A DNA stretch of 64,000 bases. Source: Paracamarosporium sp. OC-R06-R3. Its lineage: Eukaryota; Ascomycota; Dothideomycetes; Pleosporales; Didymosphaeriaceae. The stretch covers positions 189,305-253,304 of the forward strand of contig JACVRA010000095.1 of NCBI GenBank assembly GCA_019828545.1, read 5' to 3'. The notes beneath the pieces are model-generated. The model saw only the letters and a list, made by a program, of their open reading frames with translations. It had not been told where the DNA came from and made no database searches. A program made the translations under genes and the position numbers. Shown here piece after piece: positions 40,697 through 52,815 of this stretch (position 1 is its first letter; each line of letters begins with the position of its first letter).

Positions 40697-42893
40697 CTAA
40701 ACAATGACAAACCTCTCCATATGCCCTTGCTGGAACCACTCCATATACGCCTTGAACCCTTCCAATGCCACCGTTTTATGAAACAAGCCCACTCTCGAAA
40801 ACCCATCTCCAGCCCTACACTTCCTCACCACGAGTCCAAAGAACGAAGGATTCAGTCCAGTTCCCTCAGTAGGCCGATCAGTCCCAAACAACAGCATCCA
40901 CACATCAAGCTCGAATTTCGGATCATCCTGAAACTCCTTCTCCAGCGCGTCAGCCGTGAAGCTTATGCCTGTGGACCCGTATTCAAAAAGGCTCTGCAGA
41001 ACTTCCTCAACGTCGTGTGTCCCAGGAGCGGACATGAGTATGTTTGCATCATGATGGATGTTCCATCTAGCCTTCTGTGCCCAGGCACTGAGGACGAGAG
41101 ATCCAGATGTGACCGCACCGTACGGCGTTCGCGAATCAACAAGGGCAATATCGCAGTCGTGAATTTGCACGCTGAAAGTCACGGATTTTCGAGGCTGTGT
41201 ATACGAGCGGTTATAAGTCACAACTCGACTTACTGCTGCCCAAGACCATGACGGGGCAGCAATATCAGATCCGGAGAGGCGCGGTTCGAAACTGCTGTAT
41301 ATTTGCTGTATGCGATCGCCCGCCGTCCAGAGAAGATTCGCCGGCATTCCGCGTCGCCAAAGACCTGCGCAGTACTGGTCTTTCATCAATGCACCGAAGT
41401 GTTCTGCCATGCCGGCAATTGCGGGTAGCTTGTCTGTTGCGAAAGCCAGACCACGCGAAGTGAAGCCTTCTACAATAGCTAACCAGTACAGTAGCATTTC
41501 TTCGGGAGGGTGCAGACCGGCGAGGAGATCGGCGATTAAGCGGGCGTCAAGGCCGGAACCGTAGGGACGGTTCAGAGGAAGATGAGACCAGCCATCGCTG
41601 GGTACTTGAGTCAATGGCGCCTGGCAGGTATATTGGGTGCGTAGAGTTCCAAAGTCGATGATACGTGGGGGAAGGACGCGTTCCTGGAAGGTCCAACCAC
41701 GCGTGTCTAATGCCTCTATGCCTTCGCTCGTAAAAGGAATCAGGGTTATTGAACCCACGTCATGGTCTTTGAATCTGCATGTTAGAGAAAACACCCTATT
41801 TGGTGAATTCGCTGCAAGTGGTGAGCGTGCACTGAGGAAGCCGTTCCAAACTGCACTTGCACGCGTCGCTCCTATGGTAATGGTTGCATTGCCATACACC
41901 TGGCCCATACGGCCAATTTCCACCGCTTTGTCTGCTCCAGAGTCTTGTATGATGCAGAGCGCATCAATCCAGATATACTGTAGCCCCAACTGCTTGGCGA
42001 CATATATGGCATCTTGCAGTGTTTGAGGCAACTTTGTCGAATCGATAGCTTTCATGTATTGAGGACGCATCTGCACAGTAGTCTTGAAGACCTGGTCGCC
42101 TCCCCAGCAGTATGATAATGCGGCATAAGGCTTGATATCGGTGCCCATTTCACAAAGGCGGCATTCAGGAAAGAGCTGGATTAACCTACTGGGTGTGAAA
42201 GCAGGATCGGGCTTCGAACACTCTTTGTGATTCTGCAAGCAGTCCTGCAGCCAGCCTTTCGCTCTATTCAGAGCGGAGACTGCATCAGGTTGCATGTTGA
42301 TCGTGTGATTATCAATAATTTGTGCCGCAGGAATTCCTACGTCGTACTTGTTAGAACCAAGCTTTCCCCCCTATTCAATACTGACTTGCTATAGAGCACT
42401 TACCTTCCTGTGCTAACATAGAATACACATTATCCGGGTCATCGTCTTCGCTCGCAAGAAGCATCTCCCACCTCAGATCATCCAGATCCACCTTACACAA
42501 CTCAACACTCCACCCCTGAGACTTCAGTACCATTGCCCCCAGCGCATATCTTTCAGGCACGTCCTCTTGCAGGCAGTCCACAAACCGCCGTGAAAGTAAA
42601 CATCCATTACGTGCATACTGCTCCAAGACTTCTTTGCTGGCATCAAAGAAAGAGATACCAGCAGTTCTCTGGAAGAAATAGTTCCTATATTCGGTCCATT
42701 CCTCGGTCCAAAAGTCGTTCCCAAATAATTGAACTGCAAGTCGCTCTTGGCTTGGATTTGGAGGATGCCACGTCAACGCATCGCCTTCTTGCGTTTCGTT
42801 GGAGACATCGAGGAGATGTATCACGAAGGCCGAGCAGTGGCGGCAGGTGTGCGGTGTCGGGAAGCTGGGCTGTGGAGGGTCTTGTGCGGCCAT
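40697..42893 (-). CDS. heterokaryon incompatibility (HET) domain protein
   Basis: A 709-residue protein; exons 42404-42893 and 40697-42336. The HET domain (about residues 234-370) shows YAALSYCWGG, LPQTLQDAIYVAKQLGLQYIW, IDALCIIQD and MGQVYGNATITIGA, the standard order of the family. HET domains act in allorecognition and cell-death signalling in filamentous fungi; they are distantly TIR-like. The N-terminal region has a CRHC pair and matches the usual HET-gene leader; the long C-terminal part contains APSWSWAAV, common in this class. No NACHT or WD repeats are attached and no obvious partner gene lies next to it. It starts at the ATG at 42893. Confidence 0.94.
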
Positions 42894-43316
42894 GTTGTAG
42901 GGCGTGGTTTGTGTGCTGCCCCGCACCTACTTTAGTACTACCTGATGGTACATTGGGGGCCAATCCTCCAAGATATAACTTGCATCTTGGCTTGTGCTTG
43001 GATTCTTGTCCAGTAGATGTGATTCTTTAAGTCTTGGGTTCTAACTGTCGTTCGAATAAGTGGTCTTGATTCTACCCCGCTCTCTCCCCAACTGCTACCA
43101 GAGCGTATGATTCAGGCACCCACGTCCAGGATTTTTCTTACACCGATAAGCTCTACCAAGCCATCACTAATGCATAGCCTAAACCAACCGCCTTAGGAAA
43201 GAGACACGGTACGCAGCATATAACCTCACAACACCCCCCAGACCCATCATCAGCAACCTCTACACAGCATCCTCTCCCTCCTCATCACAAACAGCCTACT
43301 CCACCCCATCCCAACC
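42894..43316. promoter_or_regulatory. divergent promoter region, HET gene / glutathione transferase
   Basis: A 423-bp gap between divergent starts. The GST side is pyrimidine-rich (about 43215-43316), typical of fungal 5' leaders. No gene is seen. Confidence 0.4.
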
Positions 43317-44033
43317 ATGTCCACCACCACCCAACCCCCCACTCCAACCTACCACCTCTACACCTTCTACGCCTCCAGCTGCGCCGCCCGCCTCCGCATA
43401 GCCTTCAACCTAAAAGGCATCCCCTACACCCCGCACTACCTAGACATGAGCACGCGAGACCACGAATCCCCCACCTACCAGACGCTCAACCCCAGCGCGT
43501 CAATCCCCACCCTGACAATCGAGTACCCGGACAGCAAAGACCCCTTCACACTCACCCAAAGCGTCGCCATGCTAGAATACCTCGAAGAAACACATCCAAC
43601 GCCAACGCCGCTCCTCCCGCCACCTTCCTCCCCAAGGGAAAGAGCTAGAGTTAGGGAGTTAATGTATATACTCACGTCCGACATCTTCCCGCCGACGAAC
43701 TCGCGGATAGCGCAGAGCGTCAAGGCCGTGCGTGGAGAGCGCGAAGACGCGCTGACCTTCGTCCGCACCATTATGAACCGCGGGTTCGCGGCGTACGAGA
43801 AGATGCTCGAGACGTACTTCAAGGGCGCGAAGTACTCGGCTGGAGACGAGGTTACGCTGGCGGATGTGTGTCTCGTGCCGCAGGTGGAGCAGGCGCGGTT
43901 TTACAAGATCGATTTCTCGCAGTGGCCGTTGTTGGAGGGGGTGATTGGGAGGCTGGAGGAGTTGGATGCGTTTAAGAGGGCGGGGTGGAGGGCGCAAGGG
44001 GATACGCCGGAGAAGGATAAGGTGAGTTTGTAA
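43317..44033 (+). CDS. glutathione S-transferase, zeta/maleylacetoacetate-isomerase-like
   Basis: A 238-residue intronless protein. The N-terminal thioredoxin-like domain has YASSCAARLRIAFNLKGI, equivalent to the SSC-x-W-R-V-R-I active-site stretch of zeta-class transferases, with Ser-Ser-Cys retained. TLNPSASIPTL and LTQSVAMLEYLEE complete the glutathione site. The C-terminal helical domain includes GDEVTLADVCLVPQV. Zeta enzymes isomerise maleylacetoacetate in tyrosine breakdown; the changes around the motif mean a detoxifying transferase is equally possible. No other tyrosine-pathway gene is nearby. Confidence 0.88.
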   Translation: MSTTTQPPTPTYHLYTFYASSCAARLRIAFNLKGIPYTPHYLDMSTRDHESPTYQTLNPSASIPTLTIEYPDSKDPFTLTQSVAMLEYLEETHPTPTPLLPPPSSPRERARVRELMYILTSDIFPPTNSRIAQSVKAVRGEREDALTFVRTIMNRGFAAYEKMLETYFKGAKYSAGDEVTLADVCLVPQVEQARFYKIDFSQWPLLEGVIGRLEELDAFKRAGWRAQGDTPEKDKVSL

Positions 44034-44514
44034 TGGTGAGTTTATGGGATGGAGGGGGTGAGGTGGGAAGGGATGAGTTGTGGATGTGTCTTCAAGAAGG
44101 AATGGTGCGATCAATTGAATTTGCTTGAGTGGAGAGTGCTCTCAATCTGCTCCTCCAAACCAAAGCTCATCGACCCTCTTCCAACATATTAATAACTACC
44201 ATCCAACCAGCTCGTTCAACATTACCAGTATCAGTCTCAGCAACAACGCTCCGAATACTGCCTCAAGGACCCTACAGCAGATCGTAGATATCGCTGGTTC
44301 GGAGCATCTGCAGGTCTGGAATCAGGGTTCGTTTCGAGTAGCCCCTAAAGGAACCGGTGAAGCACGTTCTGAGTTCGTTTCAACCAGGCCCGAATCCACC
44401 CGCTGGCACGGCGTGCCGTCAGTCATCCCTGGAATATCCGGCGGCTCATCTGGTCACGCACATGATTAGATTAGGCCTTTGTATTATCATACTCTTTGGC
44501 TCATGTTTGCTCCC
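44034..44514. other. intergenic region
   Basis: Convergent 3' flanks of the glutathione transferase and the next gene. Frames here carry no recognisable features. Confidence 0.45.
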
Positions 44515-45483
44515 TCACCCTCCCGCATTCGCGGGACCGCTACCATGTCCACCTTCCCTCGCCTGTCCATTGAGGTGGAATATCTTCCTGACCGAATCCA
44601 TGCCCTTTTGCAGATGTGGGTGATGGGATAGAAACGGTTCCCCGTTCTCTGCTCGCACGGCTGCGAGAGCCGTGCGTTTCTTGCCCGCCAATGGATCTAG
44701 TGGTGCAGCCTTTGGAGGCCACTCACCGTTCTCTTTCCAGCCGGCGACCAGCGCCTTTGTCATGTCGGACAGATTTATAGGTACCGATGGCGTGCGCGAC
44801 GAGACAACAATTTTATTGTAGATGTCGGGATACGCTCTAGGCGTGATAGATCTCCTGACCGCATTGTCGGGGAGGAGCCGAGGGGCGACCGGTACGAGTG
44901 GTTCGTTGGTACTGGCAACTGCAGTGTGTAGAGCGTCGTGAGTAGCGGGTGCGGGTGCGGAAACGGGAATGGGATCGGAAACCTGGGAATCAATGCTCAT
45001 GGGCGTCGGCGCGTTCGACGACGATATCTCGGCATTGATTGATGGTGATCGCTCGGCCTCACCCGTCTGTGCAACGTTCTGGACTTTTGCAGGGCGCCCA
45101 GCAGTCCCGTACTTCTTGACACTCGCCACGCCCGTCCAAGCATCCCGCCTCTCCACAAACATTCGCAGCCCCTCATTCACCTGCATCTCGTCCTCGAGTG
45201 CAATCCTTCTTTTTCTCTTCCGACTCTGCGCCTTCAACTCCACTGCATCCCCAATGCTCTCCGGGCTGTCAAACTTGTACGGATCACCACCGGCGGCATC
45301 GCCGTCTTCGGTTTCTGAAGGCGACGAATCGCCATAATAACGCTCGCGGAAGGTAGCCACGCCACGAACTTCCTCGTCGGATTGCGACCAAGCATCAGGC
45401 ACGTCGGGCCAGCTCCAATCCGTGCGCACGCGGTCGTCGAGGAAGCGCCGAGCGGCCCGAGAAGCCGACTGATTATTCTCCAT
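44515..45483 (-). CDS. conserved-looking fungal protein, possibly Gag1-like/DUF4050
   Basis: A 322-residue intronless protein. The N-terminal half is acidic with a basic patch SRKRKRRIALEDE (nuclear-type signal), then NEGLRMFVERRDAWTGV. The centre is Ser/Pro/Ala-rich. The strongest block is near the C-terminus: ITPRAYPDIYNKIVV, then TPSVPINLSDMTKALVAGW and GEWPPK. I recall such blocks in fungal Gag1-like (DUF4050) proteins but cannot confirm the family by eye. No catalytic residues are apparent. Function unknown. Confidence 0.7.
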   Translation of the reverse strand: MENNQSASRAARRFLDDRVRTDWSWPDVPDAWSQSDEEVRGVATFRERYYGDSSPSETEDGDAAGGDPYKFDSPESIGDAVELKAQSRKRKRRIALEDEMQVNEGLRMFVERRDAWTGVASVKKYGTAGRPAKVQNVAQTGEAERSPSINAEISSSNAPTPMSIDSQVSDPIPVSAPAPATHDALHTAVASTNEPLVPVAPRLLPDNAVRRSITPRAYPDIYNKIVVSSRTPSVPINLSDMTKALVAGWKENGEWPPKAAPLDPLAGKKRTALAAVRAENGEPFLSHHPHLQKGMDSVRKIFHLNGQAREGGHGSGPANAGG

Positions 45484-45994
45484 GACGGTGCCGATGCCGC
45501 CGCGGCGCGCGAGCGAGTGCAGGTGAAGAATTGCGAGAGAAGTTATTTGATAACAATGAAACAGTGTTCGGGTGGTAGCGAGTAAAACAGCGGGGTGTTG
45601 CTTGTAGAGTAAAGTGGAGCTTGTGTGAGCTTGTGCGGTCGCTTCCCGGTGGAGTGAGCCTCGTGCGCTAAAATGGTGACGTCGCTGGTCTGGAAGCGAG
45701 GAAGGTGGGGTTCACGATGCGGAAGGTGTGAAGGTGCACCGTGCCTCCCTGCCCTTCTTGCGCCAAAGCTCTCGTCATGTTGCGTGTTTCTCCATTGCAG
45801 ACACACGGGAGGGAAAAGAAATATGAGATCAGGTCATTAAGCGTGCAATTAAGGATAGCAGCGACGAAGCTATCTGTGTCTTCTCTATGCCGGCCAGTTC
45901 CAATGCATCATACTTTTCTTTTGCAGCTGGACAAAATCAAATGGACTCCACCGTTCAGTTTTACTCCTGCGAATGCTCGTGACTATGCATCAAG
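45484..45994. other. intergenic region
   Basis: It lies between two minus-strand genes: the promoter of the Gag1-like gene and the 3' flank of the GH63 gene. No gene is seen. Confidence 0.5.
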
Positions 45995-47532
45995 TTACTG
46001 CGAAAAGTACCCATCGCGACCCTTTTTACGGCCATTAGGCTTCATCTCCAATGCACCATCCAGGCTCGCCTCGAACTCTCCACTGTCAAACTCGTTCGAA
46101 TCGCCGCTCTTGATCCTGGTCAACTGGTCGCTGACATAGTTGGCGACATGTTCGTCCATCTCCTGCTTCTGTCGGAGCGCATCTGCGTCAAGGTATCCAA
46201 TTGAATTTGTGCGGTTGAGTGATGGGTCGTCGTGGTCACCGTTGGTCGAAGTTTCCCAATCACTACGGAAGCCGATACTACGGCTAGTGGATGATCGGCG
46301 GAGATGGTGGGGTTTCTTGGGCTTGCCTGCCGTGCTCCAGATGTCGTCAAAGTAATGGGCGGCGGCGGCTGTTGGCGTGCGCGGCGTCTGAGGGAGACGG
46401 CAGGTCATGCTGAAGTATGTCAGTGAGGCACTTAAATAAAAACATAGCAACTTACCCAGTGTCATGGATCATCTTTGCGATGAGACCTGTCCAGCCACAT
46501 TGATGACTTGCACCGAGACCACGGCCAGTATCGCCATCGAAGAATTCATGGAACCACAAGTAGTCTTTCCAGTTGGGGTCAAAGTCCAGCATCTCATTGC
46601 CGTCGTTGACAGCTCTCCTACCGTCATCGTTGCGGGCGAAAAGGTGTTGGAGGCGATGCTGCAATTCCTCGGCAACGTGTCCTAGATGCATATAGTCACC
46701 GGATCCAGTGGGGCATTCGACCTTCAACTTGTTGCCATAGTATAGGAAGAATCGCTGACAAGATTCAATGAGGAGAGTATTGACGGCCAGCCAGATCGGT
46801 CCACGCCAGTTACTGTTGCCACCAAAAAGGCCACTGTCTGAGTCGCCAGGAAGATAGCTGACTTGATAGCGTTGGCCATTCACATCCATCGAATAGGGAT
46901 GATCCTTGTGGTACTTGGACAAGGAACGGATGCCATGGTCGGCCAAGAACTCGCTCTCGTCCAACATTCTCTTCATGATCCTCTTGAGACGATCCTCGTT
47001 GACGAGGGATAGCAGCAGACGGTCACCCTCGCCACGCTTCTTCATTGACGCAATGTTGCGATCTGCAGTCTCTTTGCGGTTGTTGATGAACCAGTTGAGT
47101 CTCCTCTTGAAGCTGGGAAATTGGTTGATAACTTCGGGTTCCAGAGTTAGAGTAGAGTAAAGAGGAATAAGGCCGACCAAAGACCGGACCGGCATTTGAT
47201 GGCTCCAAGGGCCACCCCACGATATAGCATCGTAGTAAAACCCATCTTCCTCATTCCAGAGCGGCTTCGCTTCGCCACCAGAGCGGTATTGCATTGCGTC
47301 GCTGATCATGATGAAATGTTCGAAAAATTTAGAGGCCATATCTTCGTAGATGCGGCGGCGCTTCGCAAGCTCGAGACAGATGTTTAGCATGTTCAAGCAA
47401 TAGAAGCCCATCCATCCCGTGCTGTCCGCTTGCTCGAGCACACCGCCTGTGGGTAGTGGATCGGACCGGTTGAAGATACCGATGTTGTCGAGACCTAGGA
47501 AGCCACCTTCGAAGATGTTCTTGCCATCCGCA

Positions 47533-47566
<34 letters not shown>

Positions 47567-49403
47567 ATAGCTTTTGGAAAACACGTTCTAGAAAATCATA
47601 GTCCTCACGACCGTACATCTTGCGCTCGATCTTGAAAACCCTGAACAGAGACCACGCATGAACAGGCGGATTGACATCGCCAAAGTTCCATTCGTAGGCA
47701 GGCAACTGGCCATTGGGATGCATGTACCACTCGCGAGTGAAGAGATCAAGTTGCTTTTTGGCGAAATCCGGATCAATCATGGCGAGCGGGAGGCAGTGGA
47801 AGGCGCTGTCCCATGCAGCAAAGAACGGATATTCCCACGAGTCGGGCATAGACAAAATATCGTCCAGATACATGTGCTTCCATTCGATGTTTCGTATAGC
47901 CTTCCTGTCTGGGGGAGGCGGAGGCATTCCTGGGTCTCCATTCGCCCATTGGTCCCATATGAAATGGTAGTATTGCTTGCACCAAAGCATACCGGACAAA
48001 GCCTGGCGCTGAATATTACGAAGATCGTCTGCCATTGGCATAGGGCTGATTCGGTAATAGAACTCATCTGCTTCGGCGCGACGCTGCTCCATGATGTCGT
48101 CGAAAAGCTCCTCGTCAATATAGCCATCGTAGCGTTGGGAGAAGCGGAAACGGACCACAGCACACTCGCCTGGAGGAACGCCGTCACCTTCGTCAAAGGC
48201 ATACCACGCAGCGGCCTTGGTACCGACGTTCTCGGGGTTGACAGCGCCCTTCTCGCTGTCAACAATGTGGCGGTGGATGCCATCCTTCACATAAGGCGTT
48301 TTGTTCTCTCCACCCCATAGCTTCTTATAATTGGTGTCGTTCTCTGTGAACAAAAGCTGTGGTTGTACATCATCCCCGCTCGGACCGGCACCGGGGGAGG
48401 GCGATAGTTGGAAATAACGGTCACCAAGTTTCCAGTGCTTGGAGTATGCTGTGGTCTCCCCAAGCTTTTGAATAGAGGGTCGCTTTTCAGGCTCCTCATG
48501 TCCCCACGACCAAGTGTTACGGAACCAGACATGGGGTACAATGTGCAACGGTGCGGGCTCTGGCCCGCGGTTGTATGCTGTGACACGGCACAGGATCTCC
48601 TCAGGATTATCAGCCTCCTTCGCTGTCTCGATGAAAATATCCCAGTATCTATCGTCATCGAATACGCCAGTATCAATCATATTGTACTCGCGCTCAAGTC
48701 TGCTACGTTTCGCGTTTTCTTTGATAAGGTCTTCGTACGGGAACTTGCGCTGGGGGTATTTGTAGAGGTATTTGGTGTACGAATGCTGCACTGGCGTTAG
48801 CACTGAAGACACCCGAATCCACAGCTACGTACAGTTGGAGTGTTGTCCAGGTGAAAGTGGCATTCCTTCAACGACTCGCCGTGGTTGCCCTGTGGGTTGG
48901 ACAAGCCAAACAAGCGCTCCTTGAGGAAATCACTGGGTTCTGTCAGTAACAGCCTGTTTCCATGAGCCAGCTCGCCTTACTCTTTCTCGTTCCAGAAAGC
49001 GAAGCCAATGTTTTGCAGACCATGCGAGTCGGATATGCCAGCAATGCCGTCCTCGCCCCATCGAAAGGCGCGTGAGCGCGCCATGTCGTGCGTGAAATCT
49101 ATAAATATTAGCTAGAGTTGCGGACCGGGTCCGAATGCGCTTACGGCTCCATGCATCACCATCGTGGCTGTTGTATTGTTAGCAGAAGTCAGGTCAAGAA
49201 CGACTGGACTCACGAGTAGTCTTCGCGAACTAAAAACTGTTAGTATCAATTACTGGAAAAGGAGAGCAAGAAAACATACCAGTTGCCCATTGTCTCTCGG
49301 CAAGATAGGTGCCCCATTTCTTCCAATAGGCGGTGCGTTCGCGATCCTGCTTAAGGCGCTTCTCCTCTTCGCAAAGGTACTCCTGATTCTCAATGAGAAC
49401 CAT
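45995..49403 (-). CDS. glycoside hydrolase family 63-like protein
   Basis: A 1041-residue predicted glycosidase; exons 49280-49403, 49214-49229, 49145-49167, 48981-49098, 48833-48932, 46456-48785 and 45995-46409. All junctions keep phase, including exons of 16 and 23 nt. Family marks are [45 protein letters not shown] and the late [18 protein letters not shown], consistent with an (alpha/alpha)6 barrel acting on alpha-glucosides. No signal peptide or membrane anchor is present, so it differs from ER glucosidase I and is probably cytosolic. The last exon adds about 138 Ser/Arg/Asp-rich residues with no barrel features. Substrate unknown. Confidence 0.92.
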
Positions 49404-50770
49404 GGCAGCTTTGTACGCCCTCGGGGGGTTCGCAGGCGGGTGTTGGACGAGCGAGTGGTGGCGTGGGTGCAGAAGCAGTTGCACTTGTCGCTAGCGAAAT
49501 AGAGCGGTCAATAGGTAGTTAGACGGATAAGAAGAGGAACAACAGGTCAAAACAACGGATGTGGGCTGCTGGTGCAGGGGGCGCAGGAATTACAGGAATT
49601 GAGGTGGGCGGATGGAGGAGGAGAGGAGAGGAGGGGAAGGTAAACACAGGCAGGCGTTAGGTGTTGGTTTTGAAGCGAAGCGCGCTTTCTCACGATGCAT
49701 GCAGGAAGCTGCGATTGATGTAATTTGTGGCTCGTGCAGCACGACGCTTATCGGTTCTTCCCACCGAACAGGCCTGGGCTGGTTTCACGGTCCACCAGGC
49801 GGCTCGAAGCGGTGGAGGCGCCCTGATCCGGGCCAGACCGTTGAGCAGTCGAGCAACTTCTTGCGGTGCATCGTCGGCCACGCTCCTCGTGTTTGCGCCC
49901 GCGGATACAGATGCACACGTGCACCAGTCCCGGGCTCCGAGAAGGCTCTGCTCGGGAAATATTTTAGCAACCACACCAGCGACGGCGAGGCTTCTCAACA
50001 GGGCAATTCGAAAGACGCGGAGGATCGGCGATTGGGGTAGTGGGGCCAATCAGGGCACTCCTGCCTTCTGACCAAGCACTCCATAAATCTCGGACGCATG
50101 CACAAGCCTCCCGTTCTGTCCATCAGCCTCCTCGAGACTACGTACACTTCTGTCTGGGCAACAGTATCTCCTCTCTTCTGCCGTCGACCATGCCTGCGGG
50201 TGTATAGCAGGTATTACCCCTCAGAAGCACTCTCTCAGAGGATACCCATGATGTTATGAGCATATCCCATACAAACAACCCTCGTCACACTCAAAAACAC
50301 TAAGCACAGCATCCAGTATGTGAAGCGCCTTTATTTGCTGTTTCACAACAACACTTTTATGCAGACACAAGACGTTTCCAAGGCGCAAAATTGTCCATGA
50401 CGTCACGCGTCTGTTATCTTGAGCACGAGCACGCACGAGCACTTATCGACATTGGAAAAGTCGGTCCTTTGAAAGCTTGGGCACATTGATACGACCCGTC
50501 CCGTCCAAACACTAATTTCCACACCTCCCTCGCAACTGACTTCGCCACTTTCTTCACCGTTGCCTCTGCACTCTTTGCGTCCTTGGGAGCACATGGTAAA
50601 ATGCGACTTTGTATCACGTCACGTTGATACCGTCGCTTCCCATCCAATTCCGCTTAGACATACAAGCACCTCGCTTACATTCTTCGCCTCGCTCAATATC
50701 TCTCATAGCTCCTAAACCATGATAATTATTTACTTCTGTTCTGCAATTTTGAAATTCCGTGCACCATCCC
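49404..50770. other. intergenic region
   Basis: A 1.37-kb divergent gap. GC-rich frames near 49700-50050 occur in several registers on both strands and look non-coding. No gene is supported. Confidence 0.45.
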
Positions 50771-52436
50771 ATGGACTCTCTCCTGCACTCGTACTCTCTT
50801 CAACCTGCCATTTTCTTAGCTTGCGTTTACATCGTCGTTGGTGCCCTCTATAGACTATTCTACAGCCCAATCGCGCGATACCCTGGGCCTCGATTGGCAG
50901 CATTGACCTTTTGGTACGAATTCTACTACGATGTCGTGTGCAAGGGGCGGTATTCATGGAAGATACAAGAGCTGCATCAGATTTACGGGCCCATCGTGCG
51001 AATAAATCCGCAAGAGTTGCACGTGGCAGATCCCGCATTCTACGACTCCGTATATGTTGGCCCAGGAAGAAAGACCGAGAAATGGGAATACAGTGCACGC
51101 ATGTTCGGTACTACCACGGCGGCAGTAGGAACGACAGGACATGAGCTGCATCGTATAAGAAGAGGAGCGTTGAACGGCTTTTTCTCTAAACGCGATGTAG
51201 CAAATCTTGCACCTACAATCCAGCAGATAGCTGATCACGGTTGTGAGTTATTACGGAGAAGAGGGGCAGCAGGTCGCGAGCTGAATCTTCGCAATTTCTT
51301 TGCAGCATTCTCTGCCGATGTCATAGGTCAGGTTGCCTTCGGGAGCAACTACGGCTTGCTAGATAAAGAGGATTTCGAGCCTGGATGGCAGAAACTGATG
51401 ATGGTGTGTCCATTTTATCCTCCTCATTATACACAGACTAATACCATTCAAGGACCTAAGCAGCGGTACACATCTCATGAAACAGTTTCCCTGGGCCTAC
51501 CCACTCCTCAAGATCATCCCTCCAGGTATAGTCTCGCTATTCCACCCACCCGGCACCCGTCTCTTCAGCATACGCAACGACATCAATCTGAAAATCGAAG
51601 AAACGAGAGCATTAGTGAACACCGAGAAAGTGGACAAAGAAAAGCGTACACAACAAGACGAACCGCCACCAACTGCCCTGCACACCCTTCTAACCTCCTC
51701 GCTGCCTGATCCCGAACTCCAAACACCACGCTTGGAAGACGAAGCTTTCACTCTCCTAGGCGCCGGAACGATCACCACCGCTCACACGCTGACGACGATT
51801 CTATATTATGTGCTAGCCAATCCACCAGTCAAATCAAGGTTAGAAAGAGAATTGTCCGATACGCAGTCCAATCTTTCAGATGGGGGCTCAAGACCATCCT
51901 TAGCGGAGCTAGAACACGCGCCGTATCTACAAGCTGTGGTAGCAGAAGGTCTCCGACTCAGCTTCGGCGTCTCGCACCGCCTCCCTCGCATTTCGCCCGA
52001 CACTGCACTCCACTATTCAGGCTCATATGGCGGGCAAACATACGAATACACAATACCACCCGGTGTCCCCGTCAGCATGACGCCCATGTTTATGCATCTA
52101 GACCCAAACATCTTTCCTTCCCCTCACACTTTCGACCCTTCACGCTGGATGCCCTCGAGTAACACTGAATGTGAAAATGAGGAACTAAAACGGCGAAAAG
52201 GCTACCTAGTCCCCTTCAGCAAGGGTACACGTTCTTGCGCCGGTATGTGGTTAGCATATGCAGAGCTGTATCTCATGCTTGGTACACTATTCGCTCCAGA
52301 CGAAGTAGGAAGGCGAATGGAGCTATTCGACACGAGTGTCGAAGACGTGCAATGCGCACACGATTTCTTCAACCCCTCTCCTCGACTAGACTCCAAGGGC
52401 GTGCGAGTCCTCTTGAACGAAGAGGCGCCCTTATGA
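50771..52436 (+). CDS. cytochrome P450 monooxygenase
   Basis: A 538-residue fungal microsomal P450; exons 50771-51403 and 51453-52436, with a 49-nt intron. An N-terminal membrane anchor (about residues 11-32, AIFLACVYIVVGALYRLF) is followed by RYPGPRLAAL. The I-helix reads LLGAGTITTAHT, the ExxR pair is Glu376-Arg379, and the heme loop FSKGTRSCAG places the cysteine ligand at 473. The early stretch RRGALNGFFSKRDV is shared with the trichodiene-oxygenase-like and benzoate-hydroxylase-like fungal P450s. No secondary-metabolite backbone gene lies in this window, so the substrate is open. Confidence 0.94.
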
Positions 52437-52731
52437 AAAGAAAACTAATAATCACACTACACCAATAATACACATAGACGTAATACCTATATTGCAAAAT
52501 AATACCATAGAGCAATCAAGACCTCTCTCTCTCCAACAATCTACTGTCCAATCTGTGTCTACACGCATACGTACATATATAACTCGTCCCTATTCCTGCA
52601 TAAAAATCAACATACACCAACCAATCATTTCATCCATCTCCAAATGGAGACAAGTACGGAAAAAGAAAAGAAATACTGATTCTGCGAATCAAACGCAGTA
52701 CAGGAGAAAATCGCATCTCAACGAAACGAGT
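52437..52731. other. intergenic region
   Basis: AT-rich 3' flank of the P450 gene leading to the tRNA gene. Nothing else is seen. Confidence 0.5.
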
Positions 52732-52815
52732 GACTCAGCCGAGGTTTGAACTCGGGACCTTCAGTGTGACTAACCAGTGTTAGACTGACGTGATAACCAA
52801 CTACACCACCGAGCC
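52732..52815 (-). tRNA. tRNA-Val (AAC) with an 11-nt intron
   Basis: The minus strand folds as a full cloverleaf: acceptor GGCTCGG with CTGAGTC, anticodon stem TCAGT with ACTGA, loop CTAACAC (anticodon AAC), and T-arm CCGAG-TTCAAAC-CTCGG. An 11-nt insert, CTGGTTAGTCA, sits after position 37, the canonical site for nuclear tRNA introns; its GTTAG can pair with CTAAC of the anticodon loop as splicing requires. Discriminator base A is at 52731. A near-identical copy is at 63507-63589. Confidence 0.93.

Noticed and set aside
49612..50071. GC-rich frames upstream of the GH63 gene
   Set aside because: Three registers are open on both strands over the same bases and none has recognisable features.
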